NCBI GenBank assembly: GCA_965644315.1 | Contig: CBFFRQ010000199.1 | Location: forward strand, 1-43,787 | Source: Caecitellus pseudoparvulus | Taxonomy: Eukaryota > Bigyra: Bicosoecida | Length of the DNA stretch: 43,787 nucleotides | Reading direction: 5' to 3' | In this document: positions 18,882-31,451 of the stretch, piece after piece | Numbering within the stretch: position 1 is the stretch's first letter | How the letters are laid out: each line of letters opens with the position of its first letter | Program-made: the position numbers and the translations under genes | Notes under the pieces: generated by a model | The model's database searches: none | Told to the model about the DNA's origin: nothing | Seen by the model: only the letters and a program-made list of their open reading frames with translations

Positions 18882-19635
18882 TTACTCCTCCTCCTCAGCG
18901 GCGACGGTGGTCTTGCCGGTCTGCAAGTTCTTGAAGCCGCCCTTCACCTTCTTGCCGGTGTTGGGGTCCACAGCCACATCGACGTACTTGACCAGGGTGT
19001 ACATCTGCGGGTGAGGCGAGCGCAAATGGCAGGTGCAGGTGAGCTGGAGTTTCACCGCAGCGTTTCGCCGTGCCAGGCGCTGCACTCACAGTCTCCTTGG
19101 CGTCCTCGTCCTCGTTGCGCTTGCGCTCCATGAGCACGCGGATGCGAGTGGGGACGTTGCGGATGCCCTTGTGCCAGACATACTTGTTGACAGAGGTGTC
19201 CAGGCGCACGTCGGTGGTCTTCATCTCCTTGCCGACGAACTTCTTGATCTCACGCACAGCGCGGGGGGCACGCTTCTTGAAGCCACTGCACACAGCAAGG
19301 GGGGTGAGGAAGTGCACAGTGCGGACTTCCTGCACACTGCTCTTGGCCGCCACCACCTCGGCTGTGCTCTGAGCAGCCGGCCAAGGAGGCTGGTGCTAGT
19401 TCCGCAGCTGACCAGGCGCCGAGACTCACATGCCGTGCAGGCGCTTGTGGAGGTTGATCGTGGCCTCCTTCACCACAGGGGCTGCGAAGCGGGACAAAAG
19501 CACAGTGCGCGGCTGCCATCAAAGGTCTGCCCTGGCGCCCCCTTGACGCTCAGGCCAGCGCGACGTAGCGCTGCCCGAGTGCGGAAACTGGCACGCACTG
19601 TCAACGGGGGTGGATGCGGGGCGAGTCTTTCCCAT
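18882..19635 (-). CDS. RPL31: Ribosomal protein eL31 (60S), 4 exons
   Basis: Exons in transcription order are 19635-19599, 19481-19430, 19285-19090 and 19004-18882. They join to 135 aa with all phases consistent; introns are 117, 144 and 85 nt. Hallmarks are [40 protein letters not shown] and RKRNEDEDA, all diagnostic of eL31, which sits near the polypeptide exit tunnel of the large subunit. The C-terminus is extended ([18 protein letters not shown], then an acidic EEEE end). The start ATG is inferred from a short first exon ([12 protein letters not shown]) and is the least certain part. It is convergent with ELP6 (85 bases apart) and divergent from TTC4. Confidence 0.95.
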
Positions 19636-19989
19636 GGTGAGAGTTGGGTGGAGAAGCACAGCACAAAGGAGGCTCTTGCCACATCTACTGGTTTGTCGTG
19701 GGTACTGGGTGGGGAAAAGTGCTGGCATGCGGCGCATTTGCACTGCTGAAGGTGCTGGTGTGGGGGGCTTGATTTTTGCGGTGCGCGAATGATGAAATGA
19801 TGCGTCTCAAACCAACGCTCGGCCCAGCCGGACGGTGAGGCCACGCAGCGGCAAGCTTCCTGCCACGGGGCAGGTTGTGATGCACACAAAAATCGTCCCA
19901 ATTACGTCCCTTGATGGTTTTATCCTTGCTCTGGTTCCTTGCCCACTCCATTGCCCGTTCTTGTCTCGCTGTGCGGAAATTGGTTCGAC
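19636..19989. promoter_or_regulatory. Shared divergent promoter region, eL31 / TTC4
   Basis: 354 bases separate the two outward-reading ATGs, so both core promoters must lie here or within the first exons. The half near TTC4 is T-rich and lower in G+C than the surroundings. No specific element is assigned. Confidence 0.45.
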
Positions 19990-21549
19990 ATGGCAGCAGC
20001 GCCAGGCACACAGCCCCCTTCTGAGCTGGATGAGGAGCAGCTGGACCAGCTTATCGAGGAGTACAAGAAGATGAAAGCCTCGGGCCATCTAGATTCTTTG
20101 GACGACGACTTCGAGAACCATCCCTTTTTCATGGACCACCTGCCCACAGTTCGTGCTGTGGCTTTCCACGTCCTTGTCCCCCGCCCTGGTCACTCGCTCG
20201 ATCGCGCGTGCTGCGCAGGAGGAGGACTATGAGAAGAACCCGTACTTGAAAGCCCTGCGAGATCTGGACTACAGCGACGACCATGGCCCTGCAGAGCTGG
20301 CCGTCGACTGCAAAGAGCGAGGCAACGTCGCTTTCAAGCGCGGCAAGGCGTTCTATGGCAACGCGCTGAAGTTCTACAACGTGCGGTGCCGTGGCTGGAG
20401 CTGCACCCCTGGCGGCGCCTCACCTGCCTCGCTAGCGCGCCTGCACAGGATGCCCTGCGACACATCGGCAATGCCCCCCCATCGTCTGAGATGACAGCAC
20501 TGGAGAGCGTCGTGCACAGCAACTTGGCGGCAATTTTCATGGTGCGTGGCGACGGCGCAGCAAGGGAAGCAGCAGACCGACACCCCTCACACCCGCTGCC
20601 CCCTCTCCAGTCCCGCAAGAAGCTGGGCATGGCCTTGGATGAGTGCCTCGAGGCGCTGAGCCTGAACCCTGACAATGCCCGTGCCGTGCAGCGGGGCGCA
20701 AAGTGCGCCGTGCTCCTCGGGCGCTACAGCAAGGCTCTAGAGCTCGCAAACAAGGGCCTCGCAGGCGACCCCGAGAGCAAGGCTCTGCAGACCCTGGCTG
20801 GCCGAGCCCAGGCAGGCCTGGACAAGGTGCAGCGCATGGCGGAAGCAGAGGCGGCGAAAGTGCAGGCGACGAAAGACCGCCTGGCCGTCGCGGCAGAGGC
20901 CTGTGCAGATCGGGGCATTCGCGTGGGCAAGCCTCTGTTCGAAGACATGCGTCGGACACCTGGCGAGCCCCACATCACGGAGGACGGATGCATGCACTGG
21001 CCCCTGGTGGTGCTGTACCCAGAAACGGGGCAGAGCGACTACGTGCAGACGTGGCCTGAGGTGGACACACTGCAGTCCCTTCTGGGCGCCATGCTGCCCA
21101 AGACGAAGGGGGCTGCCCCCCCTCTCCCGTGGGATCGAGCGGGCGCGTACACCCTGGACAACGTCGATGCCTTCTACGTGCGGAACATCGTGCCTGCCAA
21201 ACCCCTGGAACAGGCTTGGAGCGAGTGGTTGCCAGCCCCCGCCACCCCAGACCAACCAAGTGACCAAGCCGCCCCCACCGCTTCCGCAGCCTCTGCCGCA
21301 GAGCAGCCTGCTCCCCAGGGGCCTCATGTGTGGGTGCAGATTCCACTCGCCGCGCCGCTGTTGCTGCCGCTGGTGCAGCCCGACCACGTTGTGCCCACCA
21401 TTCCTGTCATTTACGTCGTGGGCAAGGGCACGCCTTGGTACGCCGCTTGGCGCAAGGAGACGCTGCGGGCCATGAAGGCGACCGAGTTTCCCTGCCTTGC
21501 AGTGCCCGACCTCGTCACAAGGGAGGAGTTTGAGGCAAGCCAGCAGTGA
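19990..21549 (+). CDS. TTC4: TTC4/CNS1-type TPR co-chaperone of Hsp90, 4 exons
   Basis: Exons 19990-20148, 20219-20380, 20449-20541 and 20611-21549 encode 450 aa; introns are 70, 68 and 69 nt. The N-terminus (LDEEQLDQLIEEYKKMK, then FENHPFFM and NPYLKALRDL) matches the family lead-in. The TPR domain follows with CKERGNVAFK, a SNLAAIFM helix split by an intron, and LEALSLNPDNARAVQRGAKC, the carboxylate-clamp Hsp90/Hsp70 tail-binding layout. A charged helix leads into the C-terminal wheel domain, seen in MHWPLVVLYPE, QSDYVQTW, NVDAFYV and a terminal EFPCLAVPD. An Ala/Pro/Gln-rich loop interrupts the wheel. Yeast Cns1 is essential and helps fold eEF2, consistent with the neighbouring ribosomal protein gene. 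Cytosolic. Confidence 0.93.
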
Positions 21550-21858
21550 GTGGGGGGACTGGGTGTGCTTTGTCAGAGCCGCCTGCGTGGAACAGCCCCC
21601 GTGCACGCTGCGCTGGCCAGCAGGTTGCGCGGAGGTCGCTGCTCGTCCTTGGTGAAGGCAAGCGAGACCGCACAGTCTCGAGAAGCAGCCTATTCGGGCT
21701 GACGCTGGGCCGCATCCAAGTCGGCCCACGAGCGAGCATCCCAGCTTCAAGCCCGGCAGCTCAGAGTGCTGTTGTTCACCACAAACCACAATGCATTGGT
21801 ACGTTGCGCAGCTGCACTCGCCATGAGCAGCCGCACTGAACACACACGCTCCACACGA
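21550..21858. other. Convergent 3' intergenic region
   Basis: 309 bases between the TTC4 stop and the stop of the giant minus-strand gene. It should contain both polyadenylation regions; no clear signal or gene is visible. Confidence 0.5.
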
Positions 21859-24800
21859 TCACACTTTGCTGGCGGAGGCCTTCGAGGCACGTCGCTGCTG
21901 CAGCACTCTTCGAGGCGGCATGGGTCTCTTCCCGCCCCCCATGCCCGCTGTGATGGATGCCCGCAACGGGTTCTCTGTCTGTGCGAGGAAAGCACACTGT
22001 CCAGAAAGGCCCGAGGGTGTCTGCGCGCTCGCCAGAGGCTGCTTGCCACTCCCTGGAAATGGTCCTTGCTTTGCGTCCTTTAGCTGGAAGTCGGGAAGGT
22101 CTACTTGTCGCTTCTGAGCTGGACCAGCAGCACCCTGCACTGTCTGCGGCTCAGCTGCTTGGCAGGGGCTGGAGGGATCTTTTGCTTTTCCAGCACGCCT
22201 GCGCAGAACAGGCGCTACCTCTGACCCGTACCACTCGCGCAGCCACCACACGAGGACGAAGCCCAGGAACGCAGCATTGGCCACGCACAGTACAGTGGAG
22301 ATGGACTGCGCAGCGGCATCCAGGTGCTGCCACCGCCTGTGCGTTGCACTGGAGGCTGCACGCAGATCGTCCACACGGTCTTGAAACAGCAGCGCGCCGC
22401 CGGCCAGGGTTGTAATTGAGAGGGCCATGCTGGCCATGTCCAGCTTGTTGAACAGCGGCGCCTCGTACGGCTGCAGGGCAGCAGACAACATGCACGCAGC
22501 ACACAGCACCAGCAGCCCAAAGCCAATCTGCCACAGCAGCCCCACGGGGCGCAGCGCCACGAGCACCAGCGCAAACAGAGCCTTGCGTGCCATAATTGCA
22601 ACCTCGTACCAGAAGTACTGATCTTTGTATCCTAGGTACAGCAGGCCCAGTGTACGGCGATGCCACGTGCTGGTCTGCAACACCTCCCGCTCCCGCCAGA
22701 GGTGAACTGCTGCCAGGGCAGGGTAGCCCAGCACAAACAGCAGCAGGAGGGGAACGCCCAGCCCCAGGGACCAAATGCGGTTCTCCGTGGAGTCACACTC
22801 AATGCTGAGGTCTTCCAGCAAGCGGGTTTGGCCCCCTACATCGACACATGTGAACAGCTGCATGGTGGCGCGGCTTATGGGCGTGTAGAACAGGTACGTC
22901 AGCACCACCAGTGCTACGAGGCAGCGGCGCCGCGTCTCCTCTGCGTCGGCCCGGCGGCACAGCCACAGTGCCCAGAACACTGCGACAGCACCGATGCCCA
23001 GCAGCACGGGAGTTACTAGGGTGGCCACGACGGTGACACGGAACGTCGAGTCCAGGCCGGCACCATCCGTTGCCCGCACACAGTCCACGCTGGCGAACGT
23101 GGACGCTGCCGAGCCGGCCATGTCCGAGATCTGCAGCAGGCTGCGGAAGGGGTTGGGCCACTTCAGGTCGAACGACAGCATTAGTGCACACTGCTGCAGG
23201 TGACTCAGCAGCACCTTCTTCACGACACTGTGCGTTTTACGCTCCAGGGCACGAGTGCGCACCTGCCCCTGCAGCAACCACGCCACGACCAAGGTCACAC
23301 CCAGGGCAAACAAGACGATGAGCCCTGCCGCCCCAGCACGCCCACCCGAGCACTTTGAACAGGTCCCCGCGCCGACACGGCCGTACCCTGCTGTGCACTG
23401 CTCACACAGAGGGCCCGTGTGTCCTTCCAGGCACTGAGAGATCGGCGCGCTGGTGGGGGACTCGGAAAACCCCTGTGTCGGTGCCACTGACGAGCTACCC
23501 TGTGCATGGCCGGTTTCTTGCGACGCGTTGGCGACCATGAGCGTGCCACTGCCGACGAACGGAGCAGGCAGGGGGCAGCCCGGTCGACAGGTGTCATGCT
23601 GCAAGTACGCCAAGTCGCTGCGCTTCACAAGCACCCGAGAAGGACTGGGGCACACCACCTCCTGCACACAGGGCAAGAAGGCCAGACCAGCCTCCGACCA
23701 CGGCACACGGTAGAAGCCAGCCGCGTTGCGCATGCCCTCCCACGGCAAGCCATCACACAGCGCCCCAGCAGGGCATGGCTGGCAGAGAACGGCGCTCCAG
23801 TCCTCTCCCGACAGCGCGTGCGTCGCCAGGTATTGTGAGGAGCTGCACACAGAAAAGACGGGGCCAGCAGGGGGGGATGCAGGGCCGAGCAAGGCATCGT
23901 CGCTGACGCCAGTCGCTGCACGCACAGCCAGCCACAACGGCGCTGCAGGCGTGTCCAACACTCGCACATCCAGCAACTGGCCCGGCCCGGTGGGTGGCAG
24001 AATGTGCGCGCAGTCAGCGGGCACACCGTCAAGCTCCAGCACATCTCCGGAAGTTGCCCCTCCCACCGGCACGACACGCCTTGACATGGCAGCCGTCTCG
24101 TTTCCGACACCCGCCGTTGTGCGTGGCGGCCGCTCGGCAAAGTTAACCACCCATGCCTGGACAGGGGACACAGCAGTGATGGCGTCGTCTGTCCACCGGA
24201 ACACCACTCGAGTGGCCCCCCCTGGCCCCTCTCGATACCCACACACTTGACGTGGCGCAGTGAGGGGAGCTTGCGGCGGTAACAGGTACCGAAAGCCGCC
24301 ACCCTGCGAGGCGGGCGTCGAAGCATTGTACCCGCTGCGCAGGGCAACTGTGAAGCGGACGTCAATGAGATCTTGGAGCATCAACGATGCTGGAGGGGGG
24401 AGGCTGTCAATGCGAATGCCCGCATCCCCCGCCCGGCTCCATTGGCTGCGTGGCACTTGCACGCGCCCAACCATGACAGCCACCACGTCTGCGTCAGACA
24501 GCCCCAGATTCATACCCAGCACGGAGAGTGGGGCGCCTGGTTGTGCTTCAGACGGAGTTGCGCGTGTAAGGGCCGGTGGGCCTGCAACGAGCAGTGCCCC
24601 AGCTGGCATGGCTGCCAGCACGCCTTCGTTGGTCCGGAAGGACAGCTGCAGACTGAGACTGCCGCCCGGCGGAGGTCGCGGAAGAGCACTTGGGCGGTAC
24701 CCTGCACACTTGACCTGCCTTCCTGCACTATCCAGGGCCACGCGCCCCCTGCCGCCCTGCACTCCATGTCGCCCAGCATGAGCGAGCCGTTTCCAGCCCC

Positions 24801-27800
24801 TGCCGCAGGGTCGCCCAGGGCCAGCCCGTCCAGGGTCAGCGTGGCAACATCGCCAGGTGCGCCAAGGACAGCATGCTGCACGGCAAGGCCTTGAACCCGC
24901 AAGACCTCGGGCGTGGAAAACAGCAACTCGGGGCCGGGCCCGCTGTCCCACCCAGCTGCTGTATGCACGCGCACCTCGCTGGAGCTTGCGCCGGCGGCGT
25001 CCAAGGACGGAGACTGACAGGCGATCTCCCCATCGCTCAGAACGTGCACCGCCCCACAAGCCGCCTTTCCGACTGTGACGTTCACGAAGGAGGTGGGGCC
25101 TGGCCCCATGCCCCCACCTGGCACGAAGCCGCTGCCGACAATGCGGATGGTGCGCCCGCCGCCCGCCGAGACGAGGGGCGGCAACACGGCTGCCACGAGG
25201 GGCTGAGTTTGTACAGGAAGAACCAGTGGCGTGGTACTCCATAGCCCGGGCAGCGAGACCTGTAGCTGGAGGGGGGTACTTGTGGTGTGCGGGACAACGA
25301 GCCCTGAGCAGTTCACCCGCTCAAGCGACACCCATTCTACAGAAGGACAGCTGATACCATTCACAGTTACGACCAAAGCGCTGGACACTTCTGGAGCACC
25401 GCTGCGGGAGGCGAAATTCCTCCCCGTGATGCTGAAGGACTGAGCATATGCCATGTCTGGCGCAGACACGACCAAGCGTGCCACAGACACGCCCGTGGCT
25501 GATGTGGGGCTATACTGGATGTACTCGCCTTGCAGTGTGGCCACCACTCCCCCCACACGCACAGCGCGAACGACTCCCAGTGGGCCCGCCCCAGCAGGAA
25601 GCTGGCAAGTGAGCTGGCTGGCATCTGCGGAGATGTTGGTACACCGCACACTGTTGGTGCCTGAGCCGAAGACAACGTCTGCCACGTCACCACCTGCACC
25701 TGCGGATGCTGGTGACCGCCCAAGGCCGACTCCGTACATAGTCACGAGGCCGCCAGAAGCAGGCAGCGGCACCGGTTCCAGGGACACCAGGCTCATGCTG
25801 CCGACAACCCGCACTGCCTGTGGAAGGGCAGCTGAAGCCTCGCCCACCTGCACCTCGGCACCAACTGTCTCTGACACCCCGTAGAGCGCGTCAGTCGGCA
25901 GGCCACCGCATTGTACTGCAGTAGCACTCAGCCGAGTTGTCGTTGTGCAAGGAATGCCGGCCACAGATGCATGCAGCGGCGTCCCGGGCGTGCCGAAGTT
26001 CTGGCCGGCAAACACCAAGTTGGCAGCGGAGGAGTCGTTGGTCGTCAGCAGCTCGGCGGGCTCCACGCTCAGGAGCTCCGGCACAGCGTAGTCCACCCGC
26101 ACGGACTGTGTCGTTTGCCCTGCCACTGTCATGCGCAGCCACACGCTGCCTGTACCAGGCCCAAGCAAGCACCGCACTTCACCTGCCAGGAGGGGGAGAA
26201 GTAGTGGGCATGATGTCATGGGAACTGCGCCAGGCTCGCTGGTATTCGCGACGAAGACTTCACTGGCTGCTGGCGGCAGCTCATACTGCAAGTTAGAGCC
26301 ATTGACAGCCCGCTGGGCCAAGTGCTCCCCACGCAACACGACAGCCCCACCACCCTGAGGAAAGCCGCTGCTGGGAAGGGCCACCGTGAGGGAGGGTTGT
26401 GCATACAGCAGCACCTCTTGTGCACCCACAGAGCCGGCAGGAGAATCGAAGACGTGGTGCAGCGTCACTCCCACGCCCCCAGACACGTCTGCGTCTGGCA
26501 GAGCAGGGGCCGTGCAAGAAATGAGCGTCGCTGACAGGACTCGAGCTCCCGTGCACTGTGCTTCCCCGACTTGAACCCAAAAGGCAGCCCCAGACGGCAA
26601 CAACGCAGATGGATCCGGCGTTTGCAGCACGAGAGGCCAGAAGGAGCCGATCAGAGCCAGCGGCACGCCCCCGTGCTGGGCACACGGGGGCGGGTGGACA
26701 CGTCTGCTGCAGAGCGGACGGCGTCAACGCGCAGCACAGGGGAGGTTGCCCAATCCTCTGGCCACACACAGGACATGGACCAAGGCTGCACAGCCGTTCC
26801 CCCTGCCACTACCGAGCAGCTGCTGTCAGCGGCGCAAATGCCGTTGGCTTCAGTGGTCGGCATGCCAGACCCCGAGCATGCTGAGCCGAACACCGCAGTG
26901 GGCGTGGGAATGTCCACCCAGTACGCCCCCTGCATGATTTGCAGCAGCCAAGGGGGCACTGCCACCAGCCCGCCCAGGTTTGTGTCCCCCCCGCTGAACA
27001 CTTCCGCGACGCTGCCCCACGCGCCACGACTGCCGACCACTGCCAGGTTTGTATCAATGCCCCCCAGAGTCACCATCATGCCCAGATCCAAGGCATACCG
27101 CACTGGCGCCATGAGGAACATGGGCACGCCATCTGCGGCACGGTCACCGCCCCCGCCGTCGCCGCGCTGCCCGTACGCTGCGCTTCCCCAGCAGTGCAAG
27201 TCGCCGGAGTCGAAGATCGCACAGGTGAATCGCGCACCCACAATCATGCTGCGCACATTCTTGGTCAGCGGCAGTGGCCCCACCGAGGCTGGCACCTCAT
27301 CATCTCCGATGTCATCCACATTGCCGTACCCCAACAGGCACCCCTGCACCCTCACCCCAGCACTGGGCACCCCCGTCCACCAGCGTCACACATGTGGTGC
27401 GGGCGCCGGCAAACACTTCCACCACGGCTGCAGACGTATTCACATACCCAGCCTCGGCAACTGAAGTCCTGTTGGCCAGCCCCACCCAGTCCAAGTTGCC
27501 ATACCCGAGCCGCCCTCGACCGCCATAATTGTACTCGTCTTCCTCCGCGGGCTGGCCCCAGCAGGCCACACGCCCGCCGGTGAACAGCGCACACGCATGA
27601 TGCCAGCCAGCGGACACCCCCACCACAAATGCTCCGGGCTGAGTTTGGATGAGGGGTGCAGTCGTCACGCGATAAGCATAATAGCGCAGTGCGCCTCCCC
27701 CAATTTGCCCAAAGCGGTTCAATCCCCAGCATAGTGCACTGCCATTCACCATGGACGCGCATGTGAAGTCGTCAGAAGCCCCCACACTTGTCACTGGGCC

Positions 27801-30659
27801 CACTTCCTCAACATGCCCGACGTCGCCAGGGAGGGTGCTTGGGGACTGGCCGATCTGGGTCAAGCTTGGGTGACCTGCCTTCCACTGATGATTCGAGCCC
27901 CAGCAGTACAGCGCCTGTGTACTCAACACTGCACAGGTGTGTTCAACTCCCGCTGACACTGCGACTGCTGGCGCTGGGAAGACGACAGGCTCGGCAGTGG
28001 CTGCGCCAGTGTAGTATGACGCCAGAGGGCGCTCTTCAGTGTCCCCCACACCCAACTGCCCGAAGCTGTTGTCACCCCAACACACCAAGGACCCATCCGT
28101 TCCAACAGAACAGGAGTACTGGTGCCCCACATTCACTGCCGCCGACCTGTGTCCAAGCGGCACTGTGATGGCCGTGTCCATGTGTTCGTCGTCGCCCAGG
28201 ACGTCTGGCCCAGAGCCCCCCAACTCAAAGCCAGATCCCCGCCCCCAACAACGCACATTGCCACCCTCAAAACGAGCACAAGCGTGCTGCAAAGCTGCAC
28301 TGCCCTGCACGGCGCGTAGCCGACGGCGCTGGGTGAGAATGGCCCACGGCAGCAGTTGAGGCGGCACTGGGGTGCTCTCCCTCACAAACGGCAGCTTTTC
28401 CAGCGTTTCATCATCGCCCAGAATAGCGCCTGATGCGCGGCCAAGGAGGCCGTTCAGCCCCGGCCCCCAGCACAGCAACCCACCGTGCCTAAAGAGCGCA
28501 CACACATGGTATGCGCCGCAGGTGAGTGATACAGGCACGCCCGGAAGGGGGATCAGCCCCATGCTGTCCACTCGTGGCGCGCTCGGCCCAGTTGCATACC
28601 CCGTGCTGATAAACATGCCTGCCCCAAGGGGCCCTGTGCCGCTCTCGCCCCAGCATATAATGCCCTGCCCTTCGTCAGGGTGCATGATCAGCGCGCAGGA
28701 CATGCCCAGCCCAGCACAGATGTCAGTTGCTGGCCCAGGCAAGGGCACGTACACTGACTCAGATGCAGGCTCGTTGTCGCCGATGCTCTCGCTGTGCCCA
28801 GCTCCCAGACGCCCGAAGAGGCGCACTGAGTTGGGCGCGTATGGCCCGTTAGCGCCCCAACACCGCACTCGTCCAGCGGGGGTCAAGGCGCAGACGTGAT
28901 AGTAGCCGCCTTCGACTTTCATCACGGCTTCCCCCAGCGGCACGGGGCCAAGCACAGCGGGCACCTGTCCCAAGGCATTGCCGCGGCCCAGCACTCCCCC
29001 TCCAACACCCAGGATCCCGAAGCCTCCGGAGAAGAACCCAGATTTCGCAGGGTCGTGCTCACCCCAGCAGTACACTGCCCCAAGCCGCGACACGGCGCAA
29101 ATACCGTCACTGTGCACTCGCATCGACGCTATGCCTCCCGGCACCTCGACTGGAGGTGCCATTCCAGGCGCTGGGACAACAGGCACGGTGGGGTATTCCA
29201 GCTGACCAGGGGACAGCTGCCAGCCCAAGTTGGAACCCCAGCAGTGCGCCCTGGCATCGGGTGCCAGGGCGCACGTGGTGAACGCGCCGATGGACAAGGC
29301 CACCGGCGCAAAGGTGAGGCCCACCAAGCCAGCCTCGGCGGGCGTGTTCACTGCGCCCACATCCAACAAGTGCCCCACGCCAAGCTGCCCTGCAAAGTTC
29401 GAGCCCCAGCACCGCACCTGACCACTCACCAGCCGCACACACGAGTGCAAGCCACCAGTCACAACGTCCATGACAACACCCCCCACGTCGACGAACTCTA
29501 TGTCCTTCAGGTGCTCCCGCTGGCCCCGCGTGCGCGTGTCACCATACCCCAGTCTCCCCGCCCCTGCGCCGTCAAAGTCAGGGTTAGGGCCGTTAAAACC
29601 CCAGCATTTTAGCCGCCCCTCGCGGTATACAGCACATGTATGCTCCATGCCAGCCTCCACCTGCACGATGGCCTGCGCTGTTGGCATGATGCGGATTGGG
29701 CTAGGGACAGACAAAGGCTGCTGCCCTGCTCCGCCCACAGCCCAACTTGCGGCGTGGCCGTGCAGCGAGTTCACTCTCACTGACGCATTGAGTGCCATAC
29801 CAACCAGGGCGCCGTCTGTGATGGCCAGGGATGCAAGCAGCCAACGCGTGCTCTGCTCAGCAGGGGACGGCGACAGCAGCCGCTGCAAGGGCACATGCAG
29901 CACGGCGCGCACTGGGTGCTGTGGAAGCGTCCAGGACAGAGGCGACCAAGTCGCATGTGGCCACGAGAATGCCGTGCCAGGTAGGGACGGCAGCACAGGG
30001 TGCCCTGCCGCGAAGCCTGCGCCACAGACGTGCAGCGGGTCCAGCACGTGCCACGCAGAACCCCGCCACACATGCACGCCATTGCAGGCAAGCCGAGGCT
30101 CCAGCTCGCCACGCCGCCACGCGAGCTGAATAGACAGCAGCACGTTCGCGCAGGATGGCAGTACCAAGGGCACAGTGGAGTTCCCTTGAGCGGACTGCAG
30201 CATCAGGCGGTGTGGGGCTGGAAGCCCTGGCGTATCGGCGCTCGGGGGGCATGTGGCAGGCATGCCGATAGTGCCATTGGGAGCGCCAATCGGCACAGTC
30301 CAGCTGGCGTTACCGCTGACTCGGGCAGCCACAAGCCAGTTGGCCTCGTATTGCACCTGGGGCCAGTGGGGCGCAGAGGAATCCGACAGGGCGGGTCCGG
30401 AAAACGTCAAGTTGAAGTCCAGGCGCAGGAAGTCTCGCTGGAGGCCCATGTGCGCCGCATGCAGGTGCAAGGACATGTTTGCCGCAGCTATGGCAAGGGC
30501 TAGAGGGGTGGGCAGCTCCATTGGGCTGCCCAGTGGCGTGGTGTCCGAAAGTGGAGAGTACGAGAGGAAGTGGACGCCAGCCAGATCAGGCGGCGCCGAC
30601 ACGGGCACCGCACAAGCACGCAAGAAAAGAATCACAAAGACAAGAAAAGAACAACGCAT
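21859..30659 (-). CDS. Giant RCC1-repeat / IPT-TIG / Cys-rich / multi-TM surface protein (left paralog)
   Basis: About 2,930 aa from ATG at 30659, no introns seen. In order: a signal peptide (CSFLVFVILFLRA), a ~320-residue N-domain beginning HFLSYSPLSD, about 14 RCC1-type repeats with paired cysteines (C...CWG), a linker, several IPT/TIG-like beta domains (26.7-24.3 kb), a Cys-rich module (CLEGHTGPLCEQC, CSKC), a multi-TM block with YFWYEV and LQPYEAPLFNKLD, and a basic cytoplasmic tail of about 130 residues. TIG domains bind ligands in receptors such as plexins; the TM block resembles a type seen in large protist surface proteins. Ligand and output are unknown. The reading frame shifts by one base near 27341-27358, 26668-26672 (C5) and 24745-24749 (C5); homology continues across each. 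Probably sequence errors, though decay cannot be excluded. Confidence 0.82.
27150..29670 (-). repeat. RCC1-type repeat array of the left giant protein
   Basis: About 14 protein-level repeats with the recurring core CAxxxxGxxxCWG and a GRLGYG-like loop, often with GDDE. The first is near 29.6 kb and the last (CAIFDSGDLHCWG) near 27.2 kb. They probably fold as two seven-bladed propellers or an open array. Confidence 0.85.
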
Positions 30660-31451
30660 AGCATTCTGCCCCGAGGCCAGAGAAGCAGGGGGGCCCCTTT
30701 TCCAGAGGCGTTGCAGCTTCGGGCCTGGCGGAGCGAGGTTGGGAAGGCTCCGTCCCAGCTTGCCGGGACGGAGCCCAGAGCTGCCCCAGAGGGCAGCGGC
30801 AGCCCAAGCGGCCATTGGCCTGCCCACAGATCTACCTCTGGCAGTTTGCAGTGGCCGCTGCAATGTAGGGGCGCAAGCTGGGGCGCTGGCAGAGGGTGTG
30901 CGCAGCGTCGCCACGCCTGGCTTCAAGATGGGCCTGTGGCTCTCGAGATGCTGTGTTGGCTCCCAGCAATGTCGGTGGGACCATAGGCGCAGGGTGAGTC
31001 ACACAAGAGGGGATTGTGTGTCGTTTCAGGGCTTCTGGGGCTTTGCGAGGCCTACCACTCGCCCTGTGTGCTTCAGTGCTCTCGTGCAGTGCCCCAGCAG
31101 TTCGCGTGCCTCCCTTGCCACACACACGAGGCTCAGCAATGTGCTGGTGGAAGTAGGTGGTGGTCTGGTGGCCCTCGCACAATCCAAACACGTTTCAGGA
31201 GAGTTAATTTTACCCCGGTGGCCTCTGACTCGTCGGCGTCGGGCCTGCCCAGCCCCTTGAGCTGGTCGAAGTGCACTGGCACCAAAAGCCGCAACGCCAA
31301 CCTCGCGCTTCGCCCACTGGCTTCTCGGCCAGTCACACGCCCAGGCCCGAAGCGCCCTGCCGCGGGCCCGCCGACTGGCTGCGAGTCTGGCAGTGCCAAG
31401 CTCGTGCAGGCTACGCTGGCATCTGCACACTCTGCAGCACACTCGAGTGGC
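30660..31451. promoter_or_regulatory. Divergent intergenic region, giant protein / COG6
   Basis: 792 bases between the divergent starts of the left giant gene and COG6. It must hold both promoters. No RNA gene or conserved motif recognised; the frame through it on the minus strand lacks domain content and lies upstream of the signal peptide. Confidence 0.45.

Noticed and set aside
30660-30926. N-terminal extension of the left giant protein to 30926
   Set aside because: The ATG at 30659 places a textbook signal peptide at the very N-terminus. The upstream codons are a basic Pro/Ala-rich stretch that would bury it, and the paralog also starts at its signal peptide.
31014-31450. Coding region upstream of COG6
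   Set aside because: Overlapping frames on both strands lack domains. The COG6 start at 31452 with a 70-nt intron gives a coherent N-terminus.
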